A DNA stretch of 64,000 nt from JAIBCL01 sp031411695. Lineage in GTDB: Bacteria > Verrucomicrobiota > Verrucomicrobiia > Verrucomicrobiales > Verrucomicrobiaceae. The notes beneath the pieces were generated by a model. It did no database searches. It was not told where the DNA came from and saw nothing but the letters and a program-made list of their open reading frames with translations. The position numbers and the translations under genes are program-made. How positions within the stretch are numbered: position 1 is the stretch's first letter; the number at the start of each line of letters is the position of its first letter. Shown here in pieces: positions 18,649 through 27,669 of the stretch. Location of the stretch: contig JANOBO010000155.1 in the NCBI GenBank assembly GCA_031411695.1, forward strand, positions 1 to 64,000, read 5' to 3'.

Positions 18649-19554
18649 TTAGAAATACCCTTCCTTCTTCCGGTCCTCCATCGCGGTCTCGCTGCGCTTG
18701 TCATCGGCGCGGGTGCCGCGCTCGGTTTGCCTGGCGGCGGCGACTTCGGCGACGACTTCGTCAATGGTGCTGGCGGTGCTCTCGACCGCGCCCGTGCAAG
18801 TGGCATCGCCGACGGTGCGGAAGCGGATGGTCATCTCCTTGACCTTGGATTTCTCTTCGTCGAGCAACTGGATGAAGCCGGTTTCGGCATCGAGAAGCTG
18901 GCCGTGGCGGTCAATGATCTTCCGCTGATGCGTGAAGTAGAGGCTGGGCAGCGGAATCTTCTCCTGGCGGATGTACTGCCACACGTCCATCTCGGTCCAG
19001 TTGCTGAGCGGGAAGACGCGGAAGTGCTCGCCGAACTGTTTGCGGCCATTGAAGATGTTCCAGAGTTCGGGACGCTGGTTCTTTGGATCCCATTGGCCGA
19101 ACTGATCTCGGTGGGAGAAGAATCGTTCCTTGGCGCGCGCCTTCTCCTCGTCGCGCCGACCACCGCCCAGGCAGGCGTCGAACTGGTGTTCTTCGATGGT
19201 GTCTAGCAGGGTGACGGTCTGCAGTTTGTTGCGGCTGGCGTTGTGCCCTTTCTCTTCAGTGACGCGGCCTTCGGCGATGCTTTTCTCGACGCTGCCGACG
19301 ACAAGATCGGCGTGGATCTCCTTCGCGAACCAATCGCGATAAGTCATGGCCTCGGGGAAATTATGTCCGGTGTCGATGTGAAGCAGCGGGAGCGGCAAGC
19401 GCGCGGGATGAAACGCCTTCCGCGCGAGCCAAGCCATGATGATGGAGTCCTTGCCGCCGGAAAAGAGCAACGCAGGCTTTTGAAACTGCGCGGCGGTTTC
19501 ACGCAGAACGTAGATCGCCTCGGATTCCAGGTATTGAAGATGAGTGAGGGCCAT
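18649..19554 (-). CDS. cysD: Sulfate adenylyltransferase subunit 2
   Basis: 301 residues from the ATG at 19554, the normal CysD size. The PP-loop SGGKDS is at 32-37, followed by HIDTGHNFPEAMTYRD, ACLGGGRRDEEKARAKER and FPLSNWTEMDVWQYI. With CysN it activates sulfate to APS. The open frame extends upstream to 20484, but that part is antisense to nothing real and overlaps the tauE-like gene in another frame, so it is excluded. Confidence 0.95.
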   Translation of the reverse strand: MALTHLQYLESEAIYVLRETAAQFQKPALLFSGGKDSIIMAWLARKAFHPARLPLPLLHIDTGHNFPEAMTYRDWFAKEIHADLVVGSVEKSIAEGRVTEEKGHNASRNKLQTVTLLDTIEEHQFDACLGGGRRDEEKARAKERFFSHRDQFGQWDPKNQRPELWNIFNGRKQFGEHFRVFPLSNWTEMDVWQYIRQEKIPLPSLYFTHQRKIIDRHGQLLDAETGFIQLLDEEKSKVKEMTIRFRTVGDATCTGAVESTASTIDEVVAEVAAARQTERGTRADDKRSETAMEDRKKEGYF

Positions 19555-19583
19555 GAGAAGAAAAAGTGGCGCGGAGGTTAGGT

Positions 19584-20333
19584 TCAAAGGAGATGGAAAG
19601 CCACGAGCAGATTGCGTGTGCTGAGGCACACGATGAGCACGCCGACGAACACCATGAAAGGCTTCATCGGAATCCGCTTGGAAAGCCAGGCCGCGAGCGG
19701 GGCGGCGCACACGCCACCGAGGGCGAGGCCGATGATGATGGGCCAATGCGTGAAGCCGAGCGTGAAGAAAAACGTGGCCGATGCCGCGAGGGTGACAAAG
19801 AACTCGACCGCGTTCACGCTGCCGACGGTGAAGCGGACGTTGTTTCCACGCGCGATGAGATTTGAGGCGACGATGGGCCCCCATCCGCCGCCGCCTATCG
19901 CATCGACAAATGCGCCGATAAAACCGAGCGGCGCGAGATAGCTGGTCACGTTGCGCGCGGGCACCTGCTTGAATGCCTTCGCGATGATGACGAGACCCAT
20001 GATGATGAGATAGCCTGAAATGTAGGGCTTCAGCGCATCGCCAGGGAAGGACGAGAGGATGTAGGCGCCGATGACGGCACCGATCACCGCCGGGACCAGA
20101 AGCCGGCGAAACAAAAACTTGTCCACGTTGCCAAACGCATGATGCGACATCGCCGAGGCGCCCGTGGTGAAACATTCCGCAGCATGGACCGTGGCGCTCG
20201 TCGCGGCTGGAGGAACACCGAACGAGATGAGCAAGGACGACGCGGTCACGCCATAGGCCATGCCCAGCGCGCCATCGATGACCTGCGCGACGAAGCCCGC
20301 GAGCACATAATAGAAAAAGTGGTCCGGAAACAT
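19584..20333 (-). CDS. TauE/SafE family sulfite/sulfur-compound transporter
   Basis: 249 residues from the ATG at 20333; the longer frame only adds a charged, non-conserved start. There are about eight hydrophobic segments with the two family repeats (VIDGALGMAYGVTASSLL and GFIGAFVDAIGGGGWGPIV). TauE/SafE proteins are inner-membrane permeases for sulfite or organosulfur compounds. Its position between cysH and cysD suggests sulfite or sulfate movement for assimilation, which is an inference from context. Confidence 0.9.
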   Translation of the reverse strand: MFPDHFFYYVLAGFVAQVIDGALGMAYGVTASSLLISFGVPPAATSATVHAAECFTTGASAMSHHAFGNVDKFLFRRLLVPAVIGAVIGAYILSSFPGDALKPYISGYLIIMGLVIIAKAFKQVPARNVTSYLAPLGFIGAFVDAIGGGGWGPIVASNLIARGNNVRFTVGSVNAVEFFVTLAASATFFFTLGFTHWPIIIGLALGGVCAAPLAAWLSKRIPMKPFMVFVGVLIVCLSTRNLLVAFHLL

Positions 20334-20350
20334 CGTCGGCGCGCGGAGTG

Positions 20351-21010
20351 CTAGATCGAATAGTTCGTCGTGAGGGGCGCGTGCAGGCCGCACTCATGCT
20401 TCTCGTCGCCCTTCGCCGGATCGTAGTAGGTGCGCTCGTCCGGGAGATGATGCTCCGCAAGGTAGGCGTCCATTTCCGCGGCACTCCAGTCGAGGATCGG
20501 GTTGACCTTCAGGCAGTTGAACTTCGCGTCCCACATCACCGTCCGCAGTGACGCGGCGCGCTGGGGATTCTGCTCCTTGCGCAACGCGGTGATCCACACT
20601 TTGGGAGCCAGCTCCCTCATGCCACGCTCGAATGGTTCGAGCTTCATGATGCGGCTGAACGACTCGACCCGCGCCACTTCATCCGGCATCGGGATCTGAC
20701 CACCATTGACCGCGAGCCAATGCGCCGAGGTCATCAATGGGAGATAGGCCTTTAAGTTGAGCCCGAGCGCCTCGCGGCACTTCTCGGCAAAGCGATACGT
20801 CTCGGGGAGATTCGTGCCGTGATCGACCCACAGTGCGGGGATGTCCGGTAAGGCGGCCGTCGCCATGTGCAGGATGATCGCCTCATATGGACGGAAGTTT
20901 GTGGTGACGATCGCGCCACCCTTGCCCTCGGCCACCGCCCAGCGGGTGATCTCTTGAGCGGATAGGCCTTCGAGCCCTTCTAGGATGATGTCGATTTGAG
21001 TGGGAGACAT
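20351..21010 (-). CDS. cysH: Phosphoadenylyl-sulfate reductase
   Basis: 219 residues. The PP-loop-like adenylyl site and the C-terminal catalytic segment EKHECGLH are present. The Cys-Cys and Cys-x-x-Cys pairs that hold the 4Fe-4S cluster of APS reductases are absent, so this is the PAPS-using, thioredoxin-dependent type. That requires an APS kinase, not present in this window. It is the first gene of the minus-strand cluster cysH-tauE-cysD-vapBC-cysN, and an inverted repeat lies about 30 bases upstream of the start. Confidence 0.9.
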   Translation of the reverse strand: MSPTQIDIILEGLEGLSAQEITRWAVAEGKGGAIVTTNFRPYEAIILHMATAALPDIPALWVDHGTNLPETYRFAEKCREALGLNLKAYLPLMTSAHWLAVNGGQIPMPDEVARVESFSRIMKLEPFERGMRELAPKVWITALRKEQNPQRAASLRTVMWDAKFNCLKVNPILDWSAAEMDAYLAEHHLPDERTYYDPAKGDEKHECGLHAPLTTNYSI

Positions 21011-21038
21011 GGGGCGCGCAAGATTGACCTAATTCCCC

Positions 21039-21062
21039 ATCTGTAAAGTATGAAATACAGAT
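21039..21062. promoter_or_regulatory. Inverted repeat in the cysH/lysA divergent region, possible operator
   Basis: ATCTGTA at 21039-21045 and TACAGAT at 21056-21062 form a perfect 7-base dyad with a 10-base AT-rich centre, in an otherwise GC-rich region. It lies 29 bases before the cysH start and 96 bases before the lysA start. A dyad of this spacing is compatible with a dimeric repressor acting on the cys cluster. The regulator is not encoded nearby. Confidence 0.5.
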
Positions 21063-21157
21063 TTTGGCGATGCCTTGCGGATGACGGAATCCCACCCGAC
21101 GAGGTTTCCCCCGCAGTGTTGCGCTCATCGTCTTCTCTGCTATCTAACGCCCCTCTT

Positions 21158-22474
21158 ATGCACAGTTTCCGCTACATCCAAGGCCGCCTCCATGCGGAAA
21201 GCGTCGATCTCGGCCAGCTCGCCGACCGGCACAACACACCGCTTTACGTGTACAGCAGCGCCACGATCCGCGATCACTTCACGCGTCTGGACAGCGCGCT
21301 CGACAGGCTGGATCACATGATCTGCTACGCGGTGAAGGCAAACTCGAATCTTGCCATCCTCAATCTCATCGCGTCACAAGGCGGCGGGTTTGACATCGTC
21401 TCTGGAGGCGAGCTTTTCCGGGTGCTTCAGGCGGGTGGAAACGCGGCACACTGCACCTTTGCCGGAGTGGGCAAGACGCGGCCGGAGATCGAGTATGCGC
21501 TGCGGGAGGGCATCTATTGCTTCAATGCCGAATCCGAAGCCGAGCTGCGCTTCATCGATCAAATCGCGGGTGAGCTTGGCAAGAGGGCGCCCGTTGCGGT
21601 GCGGGTGAATCCGAACGTCGATGCGAAGACGCACGCGAAGATCACCACAGGCAAGAAGGAGAACAAATTCGGCATTGAGTTCGATCACATCGCGCAGGTG
21701 TATGAGATGATCGCCACGGAGTGCCCGAACCTCGAGATCAAAGGGCTGCAGATGCACATCGGCTCGCAACTCACCAGCGTCGATCCGTTTGTCGAGGCGG
21801 TGGAGAAGGTCATCCCGCTCGTCCAAGCGGTGAAGGAAAAGCATGGCATCAAGTTCTTCAGCATCGGCGGAGGCATCGGCATCGTTTACAAAAATAGCCT
21901 CGATTCCGGCGAGGCGGAGTGGTGGTCGCGCGAGGGCAATGAGTCCCACCCGCTCACCATCCAGGCCTACGCGGACGCCGTCGTGCCCCTGCTCGAGCCG
22001 CTAGGCCTCCGCATCCTGTGCGAGCCCGGCCGCTTCATGGTCGGCAATGCCGGCGCGCTCGTGACGAAGGTGCTCTTCGAGAAAAAAGGCGCGGCAAAGA
22101 GTTTCGTCATTGTCGATGCCGGCATGAATGACCTCATCCGGCCGACACTCTACGAAGGCTGGCACCAGATCGCTCCCGTCACGATGCCCACCTCCGCCGA
22201 GACGCATCGCGCGGACATCGTCGGACCCATTTGCGAGACCGGCGATTTCCTCGCGCAAGACCGCGATCTCCCGCCCGTGAGCGAGGGCGATTATCTCGCC
22301 GTGCTCAGCGCCGGCGCGTATGGCTTCAGCATGGCGTCAAACTACAACTCCCGCCCCCTCGCCGCCGAAGTCCTCGTCGATGGGAAGGAAGCCCACCTCG
22401 TGCGCGAGCGCCAGTCTCTCGAAGACCTCATCCGCGGCGAGCATGTGCCGCTGGACCAGAAGGAGACCGCGTAG
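21158..22474 (+). CDS. lysA: Diaminopimelate decarboxylase
   Basis: 438 residues from the ATG at 21158; the earlier in-frame start would overlap the cys promoter region. The PLP lysine is K60 in YAVKANSN. Other family motifs are QMHIGSQLTSVDPF, FFSIGGGIGI, CEPGRFMVGNAG, VGPICETGDFLAQDR and AGAYGFSMASNYNSRP. It converts meso-diaminopimelate to lysine in the cytoplasm. Confidence 0.95.
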   Translation: MHSFRYIQGRLHAESVDLGQLADRHNTPLYVYSSATIRDHFTRLDSALDRLDHMICYAVKANSNLAILNLIASQGGGFDIVSGGELFRVLQAGGNAAHCTFAGVGKTRPEIEYALREGIYCFNAESEAELRFIDQIAGELGKRAPVAVRVNPNVDAKTHAKITTGKKENKFGIEFDHIAQVYEMIATECPNLEIKGLQMHIGSQLTSVDPFVEAVEKVIPLVQAVKEKHGIKFFSIGGGIGIVYKNSLDSGEAEWWSREGNESHPLTIQAYADAVVPLLEPLGLRILCEPGRFMVGNAGALVTKVLFEKKGAAKSFVIVDAGMNDLIRPTLYEGWHQIAPVTMPTSAETHRADIVGPICETGDFLAQDRDLPPVSEGDYLAVLSAGAYGFSMASNYNSRPLAAEVLVDGKEAHLVRERQSLEDLIRGEHVPLDQKETA

Positions 22475-22567
22475 CCTGTGAGTCTCGCCCCGAACTCCTC
22501 CATTACAGACATACCGGCTTGAAGCCCGGCGATTTGTAGGGCACACATTCGTTTCATTTTTCGCTTC

Positions 22568-23293
22568 ATGAAAAAGCCCCCCTTCACCTCGCTCATCCTC
22601 GCGCTCGGCATCCTGCTTGGCCTTTTCTCCGGCATCGCCGCCGCGCAATCCGAATACATCATCGTCAGCGGCGGCCCCGCTCTCCGGCAGTGGGAGAATC
22701 TGCGCAAGAGCGGCGAGCAGCACGACCGCTGGTGGGGAAACTTTGCGCGCACGGCGCGCGTCCGCCTTGAGGAAGTGCAAAAGCAGCAGCCGCCCGGCAC
22801 CATCATCACCTGGCTCGTTTATCGCGATGCCTATTTGCGCCGCGCAGGTGAGGACAGACAGCCGCTCACCAGCAACGTCGAGTCCGTGCGCGACAAGTAC
22901 AACATCCGCCTCGTCTGGTTCCGCACCGGTGACGACGTCATCAACTACATCAACAGCGGCATGAACCGCAGCCGGAACAAGATTTCAGGGTTCGAGTACT
23001 TCGGCCACTCGAACAAGTTCTGCTTCATGTTCGACTACAGCTCGGACATCTACGGTGTCTCATCCTCGTGGCTGCACGAGGCCGACCTCAGAAAGATCCA
23101 TCGCGGTTCCTTCGCCAAGAACGCCCTCTGTCAGAGTTGGGGCTGCCACACGGGCGAGAGCATGAGCACCTTTTGGAAAAAGGCCACCGGTGTCCCCATG
23201 ATCGGTGCCTTTGGCAAGACCAACTACTCCGACATGCATCTGCGCGGCTGGCGCGTCGGCCTCTCTCCCGGTGCCCACTGGCGCAAAGGTTAA
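22568..23293 (+). CDS. Secreted protein with a caspase-like His/Cys arrangement
   Basis: 241 residues with a signal peptide (MKKPPFTSLILALGILLGLF, cleavage after AAA). No family is recognised. A beta-strand then GFEYFGHSNKF places His147 after a hydrophobic stretch. About 45 residues later NALCQSWGCHTGESM gives Cys193 at the end of another, and VPMIGAFGKTNYS follows. This His...Cys order and spacing resembles caspase/CHAT-type peptidases (GH, then SC-x-TG). Peptidase activity is an inference. It precedes bioB by 24 bases but has no obvious link to biotin. Confidence 0.6.
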   Translation: MKKPPFTSLILALGILLGLFSGIAAAQSEYIIVSGGPALRQWENLRKSGEQHDRWWGNFARTARVRLEEVQKQQPPGTIITWLVYRDAYLRRAGEDRQPLTSNVESVRDKYNIRLVWFRTGDDVINYINSGMNRSRNKISGFEYFGHSNKFCFMFDYSSDIYGVSSSWLHEADLRKIHRGSFAKNALCQSWGCHTGESMSTFWKKATGVPMIGAFGKTNYSDMHLRGWRVGLSPGAHWRKG

Positions 23294-23317
23294 CCCGCAC
23301 CCCACCACGCCGCCCTC

Positions 23318-24340
23318 ATGACTTTCCCGGACCTCCACCGCATCTATCATCAGCCGTTCTTCAAGCTGATCTCCCAGGCCCGCGCCGTGCATGAAGAGCA
23401 CTGGCCCGCGAATGAAGTGCAGCTTTGCACCCTCCTCTCCATCAAGACCGGAGGCTGTAGCGAGGACTGCGGCTACTGCGCCCAGAGCTCGCGCTACAGC
23501 ACCGGCGTACAGCGCGAGCAGCTCATGGAAAAGGAGCAGGTCATGCAGCGCGCCACCGCAGCGCGCGCCGGCGGCTCCACCCGCTTCTGCATGGGTGCCG
23601 CCTGGAAAGGCGTGCGCAGCGGCACGGAAAAGTTCGAGCACGTCCTCGATATCGTCCGCGATGTCTCCACCCTCGGCATGGAAGTCTGCGTCACCCTCGG
23701 CGAACTCGGCCAGAACGAGGCGCGCGAGCTGAAGCAGGCCGGCGTCACCGCCTACAATCACAACATCGACACCTCCCCCGAGCATTACCCGAACGTCGTC
23801 ACCACCCACACCTTCGACGATCGCCTCCGCACCATCCGCCACGCGCAGGATGCCGGCATGTCCGTCTGCTGCGGCGGCATCCTCGGCCTCGGTGAGGGCA
23901 TCGACGACCGGCTGCGCATGCTCGAGGTGCTCAGCAATTTCAACCCCCAGCCCGAGAGCGTCCCCATCAACGCCCTCATGCCCATTGAAGGCACCCCCAT
24001 GGGCGGCAATGAAGTCGTCGATTCCTTCGCCCTCATCCGCATGATCGCCGTCACCCGCATCGCCATCCCGCGAGCAAAGGTGCGCCTCAGCGCTGGCCGC
24101 ACAAACCTCAGCAAAGAAGCCCAGACCCTCTGCTTCTTCGCCGGCGCCAACTCCATCTTCTACGGCGACAAGCTCCTCACCACCGCCAACCCCCGCGCCA
24201 ACGAAGACCTCGCCCTCCTCCGCGAACTCGGCCTGTCCGCCCAGGCACCCGATCCATCTCTCGCCGCGCCCATCACAGACGAGAACCGGCCAACCTATCC
24301 CGTGTGCGAGGTTAAAGGCGGAGTTGGCTGCGGCGGCTGA
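23318..24340 (+). CDS. bioB: Biotin synthase
   Basis: 340 residues. The radical-SAM cluster cysteines are C47, C51 and C54 in GGCSEDCGYCAQS. The 2Fe-2S ligands are in RFCMGAAWKG, EVCVTLGEL and SVCCGGILGLGE, and the conserved Arg is in VRLSAGR. YNHNIDTSPEHYP and NALMPIEGTPM are also typical. It inserts sulfur into dethiobiotin. No other bio genes are adjacent. Confidence 0.96.
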   Translation: MTFPDLHRIYHQPFFKLISQARAVHEEHWPANEVQLCTLLSIKTGGCSEDCGYCAQSSRYSTGVQREQLMEKEQVMQRATAARAGGSTRFCMGAAWKGVRSGTEKFEHVLDIVRDVSTLGMEVCVTLGELGQNEARELKQAGVTAYNHNIDTSPEHYPNVVTTHTFDDRLRTIRHAQDAGMSVCCGGILGLGEGIDDRLRMLEVLSNFNPQPESVPINALMPIEGTPMGGNEVVDSFALIRMIAVTRIAIPRAKVRLSAGRTNLSKEAQTLCFFAGANSIFYGDKLLTTANPRANEDLALLRELGLSAQAPDPSLAAPITDENRPTYPVCEVKGGVGCGG

Positions 24341-24457
24341 GCGTGGCAAAAGCCCCCGCACAGGCTCCTCACAGCAGACAGGAATGTCCGCATCACTGCT
24401 GACACTGATGTGAAACAGATACTGAAAGGGACTTGTCAGCGTCAATTGAGCGTCAGG

Positions 24458-24829
24458 TTAACGCCACAGGGCCGCGAGGAGGTAAGGGATGCTGCCAACC
24501 AAGGCCGCTGCGAGATACAGCAAAAGGAACCAACCAAGTGCAGCGAACGCACGCCATCCTCGCGTGCGGAAAAGATAAATCGGGACGAGCACAGGCCATG
24601 TGAAGAAAATGATTGAGCCAAAATCATATGGCACTGGACGGCGCCGCTGGCGAGCATCCGCAAGGACCCAAAGCGCGATGCTGCTGGGGAGAAAAAGCTG
24701 GGCCAGCAAAGCGAGGAGGGAGTGAACGCCGCTGGGAGAATCGAGCGTCGCGCGCGTGGCTAACGCAGCGAGGCAGTAAAACACGGAAGCTTCAAGCGAG
24801 AGAAACCATCGAAATGCCGGAAGTCTCAT
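24458..24829 (-). CDS. Small membrane protein of unknown function
   Basis: 123 residues with four predicted membrane segments (about 8-25, 38-58, 74-88, 98-120) and a basic loop ADARQRRRPVPYDFG between the second and third. It resembles the general class of short four-helix inner-membrane proteins, but no family is recognised. It stands alone, convergent with bioB. Confidence 0.55.
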   Translation of the reverse strand: MRLPAFRWFLSLEASVFYCLAALATRATLDSPSGVHSLLALLAQLFLPSSIALWVLADARQRRRPVPYDFGSIIFFTWPVLVPIYLFRTRGWRAFAALGWFLLLYLAAALVGSIPYLLAALWR

Positions 24830-25069
24830 AGAATAGTTCGGTCACAGGCCAAGCGCAGTCCCTCCGGACAGTGCGCTCACAAACCAAAATAGCGGCATGC
24901 ATGCCAACGGCTCTATAGCCGACATTTGCAGGCTTTGCGACGGTGTTTCGACAGAGATGAAGCGTGATGGGAGTTGGCCGAAAGAGACGAAAAAAGGGAA
25001 AAACTGAGGCAAAGGCTTTTGCAGCCTTCTTTTGTTCACTTTGTTTTTTCGACTATCCAATCCTCTAGA

Positions 25070-26029
25070 ATGGACCCCTTGCCATCCCTCACTGAAATCG
25101 AAACGGCCATCGACTTGATCAGTCCGCACATGCAGGAAACACCCGCTTACCAGTGGCCTTTGCTGAATGCGGCAGTCGGCTGCGAGCTGTGGCTGAAGCA
25201 CGAGAATCACACCCCGGCCGGCGCATTCAAGATCCGGGGCGGTCTCGTCTATTTGAACGAGCTGAAACAGCGGCAGCCCGAAGTGCGCGGCGTGATCGCG
25301 GCATCGACGGGCAATCACGGTCAGTCCATCGCATTCGCAGCGCGATTGTCCGGCATGCGCGCCGTGATCGTGGTGCCGCATGGAAACAACCCGGAAAAGA
25401 ACGCGGCAATGCGCTCCCTCGGCGCTGAACTCATCGAGCACGGGCGCGAGTTTCAGGAGGCGCTGGAGTTCTCGCGTGAGCTGGCGGAAAGGCAGGGGCT
25501 GCATGCCGTGCCTTCCTTTCATCCTTGGCTGGTCCGCGGTGTGGCCACCTATGCGATGCAGCTGTTTCGCGCGGTGGCCGATCTCGATGTCGTGTTCGTG
25601 CCCATCGGTCTGGGGTCGGGCTTTTGCGGCATCGCAGCGGCGCGTGCGGCGCTGAACCTGCAAACCAAAATCATCGGCGTCGTCTCCGAACAGGCGCCGG
25701 CCTACGCGCTGTCGTTTCAGCAAAAGAAACTCGTGACGCAATCCAGCGCGACGCGCGTGGCCGAAGGCGTCGCGTGCAGCACGCCGAATGCTGACGCGCT
25801 GCATTGGTTGATGCTGCACGCCCATGATGTGGTGACTGTGAACGACGACGAGGCGGTGGCGGCGATGCGCGAGATCATCCAGGCCACACACAACATCGCG
25901 GAAGGAGCAGGCGCGCTGGCTTACGCGGCGTTGAAGAAGCATCGCGCGGAGTGGGAAGGCAGGCGCGTGGCCTGCGTGCTGACGGGCGGGAACGCGAGCA
26001 TGAGCCTGCTGGCAAAAGCGCTGGCCTGA
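25070..26029 (+). CDS. PLP-dependent threonine/serine dehydratase family protein
   Basis: 319 residues from the ATG at 25070. The PLP lysine motif is AGAFKIRGG, followed by AASTGNHGQSIAFAA, VFVPIGLGSGFCGIAAAR (the phosphate-binding glycine loop in this fold) and AEGAGALAYAAL. The length fits catabolic threonine dehydratases and threo-3-hydroxyaspartate dehydratases without the C-terminal ACT domain of IlvA. The exact substrate cannot be decided. Confidence 0.85.
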   Translation: MDPLPSLTEIETAIDLISPHMQETPAYQWPLLNAAVGCELWLKHENHTPAGAFKIRGGLVYLNELKQRQPEVRGVIAASTGNHGQSIAFAARLSGMRAVIVVPHGNNPEKNAAMRSLGAELIEHGREFQEALEFSRELAERQGLHAVPSFHPWLVRGVATYAMQLFRAVADLDVVFVPIGLGSGFCGIAAARAALNLQTKIIGVVSEQAPAYALSFQQKKLVTQSSATRVAEGVACSTPNADALHWLMLHAHDVVTVNDDEAVAAMREIIQATHNIAEGAGALAYAALKKHRAEWEGRRVACVLTGGNASMSLLAKALA

Positions 26030-26106
26030 CAGGTTGCTGCGCCCTCTATCACAGCCTCGTGCTGCGGGTTGCAATCTCTGCCTCTTCGCGCACTCTACGC
26101 GCCCGC

Positions 26107-26868
26107 ATGTCCGAACCTGATCCGCGCGAAATCATCCTCGAGGCCCGCGAGCTCACCCGTGAGTTCGAAGGGGTGAAGGCGCTGGACAAATTCAGCTTCA
26201 AACTGCATCGCGGAGAGATCCTCGGCCTGCTCGGCGCAAACGGCGCTGGCAAGACGACGGCAATGAACTGCCTGCTCGGACTCACGCTGCCAACATCGGG
26301 CCGCATCGAGGTTTTCGGCAAGGAGCTGCAGAAGCACCGCATCGAGATCCTTCAGCGCGCAAACTTTTCATCCGCGTATGTGAGCCTGCCGGGCAATCTG
26401 AAGGTGTGGCAGAACCTCCTCGTCTTCGCGCACATCTACGGCGTGCCGAATCCGAAGAAGAAGATCGCGGAGCTGCTCGAACTGCTGGAAGTGAGCGAGC
26501 TGCGCGACCGGGTCACCGGCCAGCTCTCTGCCGGTGAATCGACGCGGGTGAATCTCTGCAAGGCCTTTCTCAATGAGCCCGAGCTGCTGATGCTCGATGA
26601 GCCAACGGCAAGCCTCGATCCCGACATCGCCGACAAGGTCCGCAAGGTGGTGCGCCGCGTGCAGTCTGAGCGGCAGATCGGCATCCTCTACACGTCGCAC
26701 AACATGAAGGACATCGAGGAAGTCTGCGACCGCGTGATCTTCCTGCACAAGGGAAAGATTGTGGCGGAAGGCACTCCGGCGGAGATCGTCGAGCGCTCCA
26801 GCAGCAGCTCGCTGGAAGAAGTATTCATCCAAATCGCGCGCGACGGAGACATCGTTGAATCCAAATGA
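26107..26868 (+). CDS. ABC transporter ATP-binding protein
   Basis: 253 residues from the ATG at 26107. The Walker A is GANGAGKTT, the signature LSAGESTR, and the Walker B LLMLDEPTAS. The YTSHNMKDIEE switch histidine follows. The signature has E where most have GQ, as in some ABC-2 exporters. The stop overlaps the permease start by 4 bases (ATGA), so the two form an exporter; cargo unknown. Confidence 0.9.
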   Translation: MSEPDPREIILEARELTREFEGVKALDKFSFKLHRGEILGLLGANGAGKTTAMNCLLGLTLPTSGRIEVFGKELQKHRIEILQRANFSSAYVSLPGNLKVWQNLLVFAHIYGVPNPKKKIAELLELLEVSELRDRVTGQLSAGESTRVNLCKAFLNEPELLMLDEPTASLDPDIADKVRKVVRRVQSERQIGILYTSHNMKDIEEVCDRVIFLHKGKIVAEGTPAEIVERSSSSSLEEVFIQIARDGDIVESK

Positions 26869-27662
26869 ACCTGCGAACCATCAGCGCGCTCGTCTTGCGC
26901 TACCTCTTTCTCTACACACGCTCACCGATGCGGCTGGTGGAGCTGGTTTTCTGGCCCGTCGTCGATCTCGTGGTATGGGGCAATGTCACCGTCTTCATCC
27001 AGCGCAACAGCACCGCGGACTTCGGCGGCTTCATCACCTTCATCCTCGGCGCGATGATCCTGTGGGACATCATGTTCCGCGCGCAGCAAGGCGTGGCCAT
27101 CTCGTTTCTTGAGGACGTGTGGACGCGGAATCTGCTCAACGTCTTTGTCGCGCCCGTGCGCACTTCGGAATATCTCAGCGCCACGTTCTTCGTCGGCTTC
27201 CTGCGCATCCTCGTCACCGTCGTGGTGCTGGGTGTGATCTCGTACTTCGGATACTCGTTTAACATTTTCAGCCTGCACTGGTGGCTCATTCCATTCTTCG
27301 CGTGCCTGATGGTCTTCGGCTGGTCGCTCGGCATGATCTCCACCGCGCTGATCCTGCGCTGGGGTCAGGCGGCCGAATCGCTCGCGTGGGCCGTGCCGTT
27401 TTTTCTACAACCCGTGGTGGCTGCATTTTATCCAGTCAAAGACATGCCTGCGTGGTCGCAACCCATCGCGTGGTGTCTGCCCGCCACTCACATCTTCGAA
27501 GGGATGCGCGAGGTGATGAAAACCGGCACCATGAGCTGGAGCGCGCTCGGCTGGGCTGCGGCGCTGAACGTGCTGTATCTCGCGCTGGCCGGGTGGCTGT
27601 TTGTCTGGGTCCTCGACCTCACGCGCAAGCGCGGCCTGCTCACGAAGTTCGCGACGCAGTAA
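26865..27662 (+). CDS. ABC-2 type transporter permease
   Basis: 265 residues with six hydrophobic segments and the ABC-2 membrane architecture (VVWGNVTVFIQRN, ILGAMILWDIMFRAQQG, AVPFFLQPVVAAFYPVKDMP). It is coupled to the upstream ATPase gene by a 4-base overlap. Related permeases export polysaccharides, lipids or drugs. The substrate is not indicated by neighbours; the next gene (tsaC/sua5) starts 7 bases later. Confidence 0.88.
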   Translation: MNLRTISALVLRYLFLYTRSPMRLVELVFWPVVDLVVWGNVTVFIQRNSTADFGGFITFILGAMILWDIMFRAQQGVAISFLEDVWTRNLLNVFVAPVRTSEYLSATFFVGFLRILVTVVVLGVISYFGYSFNIFSLHWWLIPFFACLMVFGWSLGMISTALILRWGQAAESLAWAVPFFLQPVVAAFYPVKDMPAWSQPIAWCLPATHIFEGMREVMKTGTMSWSALGWAAALNVLYLALAGWLFVWVLDLTRKRGLLTKFATQ

Positions 27663-27669
27663 TTTTCAA

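Noticed and set aside
18649..20484. 611-codon frame containing cysD with a long N-terminal extension
   Set aside because: The extension is out-of-frame sequence over the tauE-like gene; CysD homology starts at 19554.
24842..26074. 410-codon minus-strand frame over the dehydratase gene
   Set aside because: Antisense of a clear PLP enzyme; composition is shadow-like.
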